Shown: positions 7,550-11,492 of the stretch, one piece after another
Position numbering within the stretch: the first letter of the stretch is position 1
How the letters are laid out: each line of letters starts with the position of its first letter
Assembly (NCBI GenBank): GCA_027051995.1
Contig: JALUFY010000225.1
Span: 1-11,492, forward strand
Direction: 5' to 3'
DNA: 11,492 nucleotides
Source of the DNA: Hyphomicrobiales bacterium
GTDB taxonomy: Bacteria; Pseudomonadota; Alphaproteobacteria; Rhizobiales; Aestuariivirgaceae
The notes under the pieces: generated by a model
What the model was told of the DNA's origin: nothing
Database searches by the model: none
What the model saw: the letters and a program-made list of their open reading frames with translations, nothing else
Translations under genes and position numbers: made by a program

Positions 7550-7555
7550 TATATA
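7550..7555 (-). promoter_or_regulatory. candidate -10 of the L,D-transpeptidase promoter
   Basis: TATATA on the minus strand stands out in an otherwise GC-rich gap, 30 bases before the transpeptidase ATG. No good -35 is seen at 16-18 bases. The perfect palindrome GTTCGCGAAC (7536-7545) lies where transcription would begin and could bind a regulator. Because a terminator for the preceding gene lies just upstream, an independent promoter here is expected. Confidence 0.4.
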
Positions 7556-7603
7556 CAAATCGCGCCGCGCCGCCGCCAGTGCCCCGAGGAAAATTTCATT
7601 CAC

Positions 7604-7638
7604 AAAAACGGCAACGCCCCGCCATTGCGGGCGGGGCG
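7604..7638 (-). terminator. intrinsic terminator of the TDT transporter gene
   Basis: On the minus strand CGCCCCGCC (7630-7638) pairs perfectly with GGCGGGGCG (7615-7623) across a six-base loop. It starts 26 bases after the transporter stop. A run of five T (7604-7608) follows six bases after the stem. The nine-base GC stem is strong; the T tract is slightly distant. Confidence 0.65.
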
Positions 7639-7664
7639 CGCCTGCGTGATGACTGGCGGAATGT

Positions 7665-8648
7665 TCAAGGCTTCGGCTGGACGCAGATCTTGCCCGCCGC
7701 CGCGGCCATCAGGGTCCTGACGGCGAGAAAGGCGATGAGCAGCGAGATCACCACCAGCAGAACCACGGCCAGGCCGGAGAAGAAGGCCAGGCCCGTCTTG
7801 CCCGCCATGATGAAAGTGGCAATGGTGATGGCCGCCAGCGGGAAGGAATAGGCCCACCAGGAGAGGAAGAACGGCAGGCGGGCGAAGCGCGGCGCCTCGA
7901 TGGCCAGCATGAGAGTGAAGAACAGCGCCAGATAATAGAGGATACGCGCCAAGGCGTCCATGTGCCCGCCCGCGAGCGTCAGATAGGAAATGAAGCCGAC
8001 GGCGGGCGGCGCGATGAGAATGAACATGGTGGGCAGCATCATCGCCGGCATGGCGTCATGAAACAGCAGCCGGTTGAAGACAATGGTCAGCAGGATGATC
8101 CAGAAGGATATGCCCACGGCGAAGAAGAACCAGGAGAGTTCCACATGGCCCAGCGCCACGCCGGTGATGGGCGCGATGACATTGCCCACGGCGGGGATGA
8201 ACCAGGCCGGATTCAGGTGGCCGGGCTGGAAATGATCGCGGTTGATCCAGCTTCTCACCACATGCAGGGTGAGCAGCAGGTGCGCCACGGCACCCACGCC
8301 CCACAGGGCCGTGGCGAAGGGGCGGCTGATTTCCAGCATGCAGATGGACAGAAGCAGCAAGGATATGGAGATCGTTGGGAAAAAGGCCATCATCACCGGA
8401 TGATTGAGCTCGCCCATCACGGCCTTGGGGTATTTCGCCAGCTTCGCCAGATAAACGGCGAGCAGAATGGCGAAGACCGCCAATGTGAGAAAGGCCAGGG
8501 AATGGCCGATGGGCAGACCGAGCCCCAGAGCCTGCTCGCCCTTGCGCCAGGCCAGGGTGAGGCCGGAAAGCCCCATGACGACGGCGAAAAAGGAAACGGG
8601 AAAGAACATCAGCCGCGAGGGACGCGGCGTTCCGGCTGTTGTGTTCAT
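7665..8648 (-). CDS. TDT (TehA/SLAC1)-family membrane transporter
   Basis: This hydrophobic protein of 327 residues has about ten predicted membrane helices, roughly at 13-33, 49-70, 85-105, 113-133, 150-167, 171-192, 203-223, 236-252, 263-283 and 288-312. It fits the tellurite-resistance/dicarboxylate transporter family that includes bacterial TehA and plant SLAC1 anion channels. Family-like features are the opening SRLMFFPVSFFAVVMGLSGL, NHPVMMAFFPTI, LNPAWFIPAVGN and the late helix with FFLSWWAYSFPLAAI. The pore-gating phenylalanine of TehA may correspond to Phe260 or Phe261 here, but I could not align it. The substrate is unknown; an inorganic or organic anion is likely, and tellurite resistance is not implied. 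I prefer the ATG at 8648; one at 8723 would add 25 polar residues and lacks a ribosome binding site. It is divergent from pccB. Confidence 0.85.
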   Translation of the reverse strand: MNTTAGTPRPSRLMFFPVSFFAVVMGLSGLTLAWRKGEQALGLGLPIGHSLAFLTLAVFAILLAVYLAKLAKYPKAVMGELNHPVMMAFFPTISISLLLLSICMLEISRPFATALWGVGAVAHLLLTLHVVRSWINRDHFQPGHLNPAWFIPAVGNVIAPITGVALGHVELSWFFFAVGISFWIILLTIVFNRLLFHDAMPAMMLPTMFILIAPPAVGFISYLTLAGGHMDALARILYYLALFFTLMLAIEAPRFARLPFFLSWWAYSFPLAAITIATFIMAGKTGLAFFSGLAVVLLVVISLLIAFLAVRTLMAAAAGKICVQPKP

Positions 8649-8895
8649 GGTATGCAAGACCCCTGCTTTGCGCGCGGGCAAGGCAATCCCCGCCGCCCGC
8701 CTGATTAGTGATTCATAAGTCATTTATAACACAAAAAGCCTTTTGTCATGTGACGTGATCACGCATGCGCCGCGCCCTGCCGCCAGGCGGAAAGACGCGC
8801 GCGCAGTCCGCGCGCGGCCTCATACGAGTGTCTGCCTTTGCGCCCGGGCGCGCCGGTGCTACAGATGCCGGATACGGCCAACATGGAGATCAGTC
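8649..8895. promoter_or_regulatory. divergent control region between transporter and pccB
   Basis: This 247-base gap must hold both promoters. An AT-rich segment (8711-8746) suits the transporter promoter and contains the inverted repeat ACAAAA-AGCC-TTTTGT (8731-8746). Next to it is the palindrome CGTGATCACG (8754-8763). A GC hairpin follows, with CGCGCGC (8798-8804) and GCGCGCG (8810-8816). For pccB, TTGCGC (8838-8843) and TACAGA (8860-8865), 16 bases apart, are a weak promoter candidate. GGAG at 8885-8888 is the pccB ribosome binding site. None of the dyads matches a regulator I can name with confidence. Confidence 0.45.
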
Positions 8896-10428
8896 ATGCG
8901 GCACATTCTCGAAGAGCTTCAGCGCAGACGCGAAGAGGCGGCGGCGGGCGGCGGCGCGGCGCGCATCGAGGCCCAGCACAAGCGCGGCAAGCTGACGGCG
9001 CGCGAGCGCATCGCGCTGCTGCTCGATGAAGGCTCCTTCGAGGAATACGGCATGTTCGTGGAGCACCGCTGCACGGACTTCGGCATGGCCGGGAAGAAAA
9101 TCCCCGGTGACGGCGTGGTCACCGGCTGGGGCACGGTCAACGGGCGCGTGGTCTATGTCTTCGCCAAGGATTTCACCGTCTTCGGCGGCTCGCTGTCGGA
9201 GACGCACGCGGCCAAGATCTGCAAGATTCAGGACATGGCGGTGAAGAACCGCGCCCCCATCATCGGCATTTTCGACGCCGGCGGGGCGCGCATTCAGGAA
9301 GGCGTCGCGGCCCTTGGCGGCTATGGCGAGGTGTTCCGGCGCAATGTCGAAGCCTCCGGCGTCATTCCGCAGATTTCGCTCATCATGGGCCCCTGCGCGG
9401 GCGGCGACGTCTATTCCCCGGCGATGACCGATTTCATCTTCATGGTGCGCGACAGCTCATACATGTTCGTCACCGGCCCGGACGTGGTGAAAACCGTGAC
9501 CAACGAGGAGGTGACGGCGGAAGAACTGGGCGGCGCGGCCGTGCATTGCGCGCGCTCCTCGGTGGCCGACGGGGCTTACGACAACGATCTGGAGGCCCTG
9601 TTGCAGATGCGCAGGCTGATCAACCTGCTGCCGGCCTCCAACATCGCCGAAATCCCGCAAGTGCCCAGCTTCGACGACCCGCAACGGGCCGAGGCGGCGC
9701 TGGATACCCTGGTGCCGTCCAATCCCAACCAGCCCTACGACATGATGGAGCTGGTGGAAAAGACGGTGGACGAGGCGGATTTCTTCGAGATTCAGAAGGA
9801 TTTCGCCAAGAACGTCATCACCGGTTTTGGCCGCATGGAGGGAGCGACGGTTGGCTTCGTGGCCAATCAGCCGATGGTGCTGGCCGGGGTGCTGGATTCG
9901 GACGCCTCGCGCAAGGCGGCGCGCTTCGTGCGCTTCTGCGACGCCTTCAACATCCCCATCATCACCTTCGTGGACGTGCCCGGCTTCCTGCCCGGCACGG
10001 CGCAGGAATACGGCGGGCTGATCAAGCACGGAGCCAAGCTCCTGTTCGCCTATTCCGAGGCCACGGTTCCGCTGATCACGGTGATTACCCGCAAGGCCTA
10101 TGGCGGGGCCTATGACGTCATGGCCTCAAAGCACATCGGCGCGGATGTCAACTACGCCTGGCCGACGGCGGAAATCGCCGTCATGGGAGCGAAGGGCGCG
10201 GTGGAAATCCTCTACCGGCGCGAGCTGGACGACGCGGAGAAGACGGCGCGGCGCATCGCGGAATACGAAAAGCGCTTCGCCAATCCCTTCGTCGCCGCCG
10301 AGCGCGGCTATATCGACGACGTCATTATGCCACGCAACACCCGCAAACGCCTCATCGGCGCCTTGCGCATGCTGCGCGCAAAGAAGCTGGAAACGCCGTG
10401 GAAAAAACACGGCAACATCCCGCTTTAG
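8896..10428 (+). CDS. pccB: propionyl-CoA carboxylase beta (carboxyltransferase) subunit
   Basis: This is the carboxyltransferase subunit that moves CO2 from biotin on the alpha subunit to propionyl-CoA, giving methylmalonyl-CoA on the way to succinyl-CoA. The 510 residues match the family length exactly. Two crotonase-like halves are visible. The N-terminal half has [17 protein letters not shown] (89-105), [17 protein letters not shown] (127-143) and the oxyanion-hole motif [12 protein letters not shown] (165-176). The C-terminal half has [16 protein letters not shown] (359-374) and [13 protein letters not shown] (397-409). The terminus KKHGNIPL is typical of PccB. GGAG seven bases upstream supports the ATG at 8896; an upstream in-frame extension from 8743 is not family-like. 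Relatives act on acetyl- or methylcrotonyl-CoA, but the motifs fit propionyl-CoA best. No biotin-bearing alpha subunit gene is in the window. Confidence 0.95.
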   Translation: MRHILEELQRRREEAAAGGGAARIEAQHKRGKLTARERIALLLDEGSFEEYGMFVEHRCTDFGMAGKKIPGDGVVTGWGTVNGRVVYVFAKDFTVFGGSLSETHAAKICKIQDMAVKNRAPIIGIFDAGGARIQEGVAALGGYGEVFRRNVEASGVIPQISLIMGPCAGGDVYSPAMTDFIFMVRDSSYMFVTGPDVVKTVTNEEVTAEELGGAAVHCARSSVADGAYDNDLEALLQMRRLINLLPASNIAEIPQVPSFDDPQRAEAALDTLVPSNPNQPYDMMELVEKTVDEADFFEIQKDFAKNVITGFGRMEGATVGFVANQPMVLAGVLDSDASRKAARFVRFCDAFNIPIITFVDVPGFLPGTAQEYGGLIKHGAKLLFAYSEATVPLITVITRKAYGGAYDVMASKHIGADVNYAWPTAEIAVMGAKGAVEILYRRELDDAEKTARRIAEYEKRFANPFVAAERGYIDDVIMPRNTRKRLIGALRMLRAKKLETPWKKHGNIPL

Positions 10429-10562
10429 GCAAGGCGCCCATTTCAGTCTCCAACAGGCAAATTTTCTTGTATTTCGTCACCATATGGTGGCGGCAACGGG
10501 TGGCTACGCGGGAACCTCCGGCAGCACGGGCGCAGACACCTGGTTTCAAGCGCTGACGAAAC
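10429..10562. other. convergent gap between pccB and the HNH gene
   Basis: This gap of 134 bases joins the two converging 3' ends. It contains the near-perfect palindrome CGTCACCATATGGTGGCG (10475-10492, one T/G mismatch) and the weaker dyad GTTTC...GAAAC (10542-10561), which surrounds AGCGCT. No hairpin followed by a T tract was found for either gene. No coding sequence was recognised. Confidence 0.4.
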
Positions 10563-11483
10563 TCATTCCCGGTCAGTCCGGCGAACATCGAGCCACTTGT
10601 CCGCCTCGATTCCACGCCTGAAAAGCAGCTCCGGCTGGCAAGTCAGGACACAGCCTTCAATTCCACCCCTGACAGCAGGTTCCGCCCGCACGTCATCGGC
10701 AAGCTTGAACCACCGCTCCTTGCCATCAATAACCGGTGTAAAGAGATAGCCCGCACTTATCCACGCCCCCAGGATAAAATAGCGAACCAGTTCAGCATGT
10801 TGCAAATCGCCGCCGGAAGCATGCTCCACGGGCTTCTTCACGTTGGTGGACCGTGGCGTTGGAATCTTGGCGTTTCTGAGCCGCTCAAGGCCATCGTAGC
10901 CAGTAATATGCTCCGGTTCCCGAAGCCGCAGATCCTCAAGGTGCAGTTGCCGAAGTGTAGAATTAAATTTACCATAATTGCACAGGGCACACGAGATCAC
11001 GACATTATCGGGCGTAGACCTGCCGCCATGGCTATGAGGTACGACATGGTCGAATTGAAGCCACATGCATTGAAAACCGGCGTGTCGCTTCGACGGATCG
11101 CGATCCCAGACAACCGCCGACAGGTATAGCCTTGCAGCGATCTTCCGGATATCGGCGTGGACTACTGGAATACCGCAGTAACGGCAACGGTATCCATCTC
11201 GTTCCAGAACAGCCGCACGGACATTCGGGGCAACATCGCGGTCAGGATCGCGCTGGTTATTGGGAACAGAGCTGGTGTCTCCGGGCGGTTTCTTCTCAAT
11301 GACATGATCTTCCGGCCTATCCCAAGCGGGATTGAGCCATTCCCAGACAGTTTTTGAATTTGCCTGACGAAAGAGCGCTTCAGCGCGTTCGTGGTTTCCT
11401 TTCAAATGCTCTTCGACAGCTTCCGACATGGCTTCCCATGCGGCGAAGATTTCCGGGATTGGCTCCTTGATACAGCGGCGCAT
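10563..11483 (-). CDS. HNH endonuclease domain protein
   Basis: The 306-residue product contains a complete HNH nuclease core: RDGYRCRYCG (Cys100, Cys103), LQFDHVVPHSHGG (143-154, Asp145, His146), the loop residue Asn160, and CALCNYGK (165-172, Cys165, Cys168, Asn169). The cysteine pairs should hold a structural zinc, and His146 should act as general base with a divalent metal. Residues 1 to about 85 are a helical lead region (EPIPEIFAAWEAMSEAVEEH, then a WEWLNPAW motif), and about 210-306 is a C-terminal domain I do not recognise. The ATG at 11483 has GAGAAAG just upstream, but the frame is open to the window edge, so the true start could lie beyond it. Base composition is lower than pccB (43-60% G+C in three sampled 60-base lines). 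No methylase or other restriction-modification partner is visible. Function is unknown: a defence, mobile or repair nuclease are all possible. Confidence 0.85.
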   Translation of the reverse strand: MRRCIKEPIPEIFAAWEAMSEAVEEHLKGNHERAEALFRQANSKTVWEWLNPAWDRPEDHVIEKKPPGDTSSVPNNQRDPDRDVAPNVRAAVLERDGYRCRYCGIPVVHADIRKIAARLYLSAVVWDRDPSKRHAGFQCMWLQFDHVVPHSHGGRSTPDNVVISCALCNYGKFNSTLRQLHLEDLRLREPEHITGYDGLERLRNAKIPTPRSTNVKKPVEHASGGDLQHAELVRYFILGAWISAGYLFTPVIDGKERWFKLADDVRAEPAVRGGIEGCVLTCQPELLFRRGIEADKWLDVRRTDRE

Positions 11484-11492
11484 GTCTTTCTC

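Noticed and set aside
8649..8723. Longer start for the transporter at 8723
   Set aside because: The added residues are not hydrophobic and no ribosome binding site precedes that ATG. The choice is still not certain.
8749..8763. CRP-like site TGTGA...TCACG upstream of the transporter
   Set aside because: The spacer is five bases where CRP sites have six, and the second half-site deviates from TCACA.
8743..8895. N-terminal extension of pccB by 51 codons
   Set aside because: The extra residues are Arg/Cys-rich and not family-like, and the ATG at 8896 has a good ribosome binding site and gives the standard 510-residue length.

Overview
The window is a stretch of chromosome from a GC-rich alphaproteobacterium. 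The evidence is the gene order glyA-nrdR-ribD-ribE-ribH, which is characteristic of that class; a C4-pathway 5-aminolevulinate synthase (hemA), the alphaproteobacterial route to heme; and a PccB-type acyl-CoA carboxylase subunit. Sampled 60-base stretches of the core genes are about 62-65% G+C by hand count. Genus cannot be fixed from the sequence alone. All genes read on the minus strand except pccB. No rRNA, tRNA, CRISPR array or insertion sequence was recognised.

Region 1 (1-3971, minus): a tightly packed housekeeping cluster read in the order glyA (serine hydroxymethyltransferase), nrdR (ribonucleotide reductase repressor), ribD, ribE and ribH (the last cut by the window edge). Gaps are 26, -4, 19 and 56 bases, so this is probably one operon. 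RibH carries an unusual acidic insertion of about 30 residues. No ribBA gene lies between ribE and ribH.

Region 2 (4071-4753, minus): a compact type II toxin-antitoxin pair, toxin gene first. It has a RelE/ParE-like toxin, an antitoxin with a C-terminal helix-turn-helix, and a perfect 13-base inverted repeat around the likely promoter. It looks like an AT-richer cassette set between hemA and glyA.

Region 3 (4774-8723, minus): hemA, preceded by a perfect FNR-type palindrome; a Tat-exported L,D-transpeptidase of the YcbB/LdtD type; and a TehA/SLAC1-family (TDT) ten-helix membrane transporter followed by a good intrinsic terminator.

Region 4 (8724-11492): a divergent control region, then pccB on the plus strand, then an HNH endonuclease gene pointing back at it. 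The endonuclease gene is less GC-rich and looks acquired. The pccA partner is not in the window.

Metabolic reading (inference): GlyA supplies glycine, and PccB feeds the methylmalonyl-CoA route to succinyl-CoA. These are the two substrates of HemA, so the neighbourhood may be metabolically linked, with oxygen-responsive control of hemA. The two accessory elements, the toxin-antitoxin pair and the HNH nuclease, are the least ordinary parts of the window.
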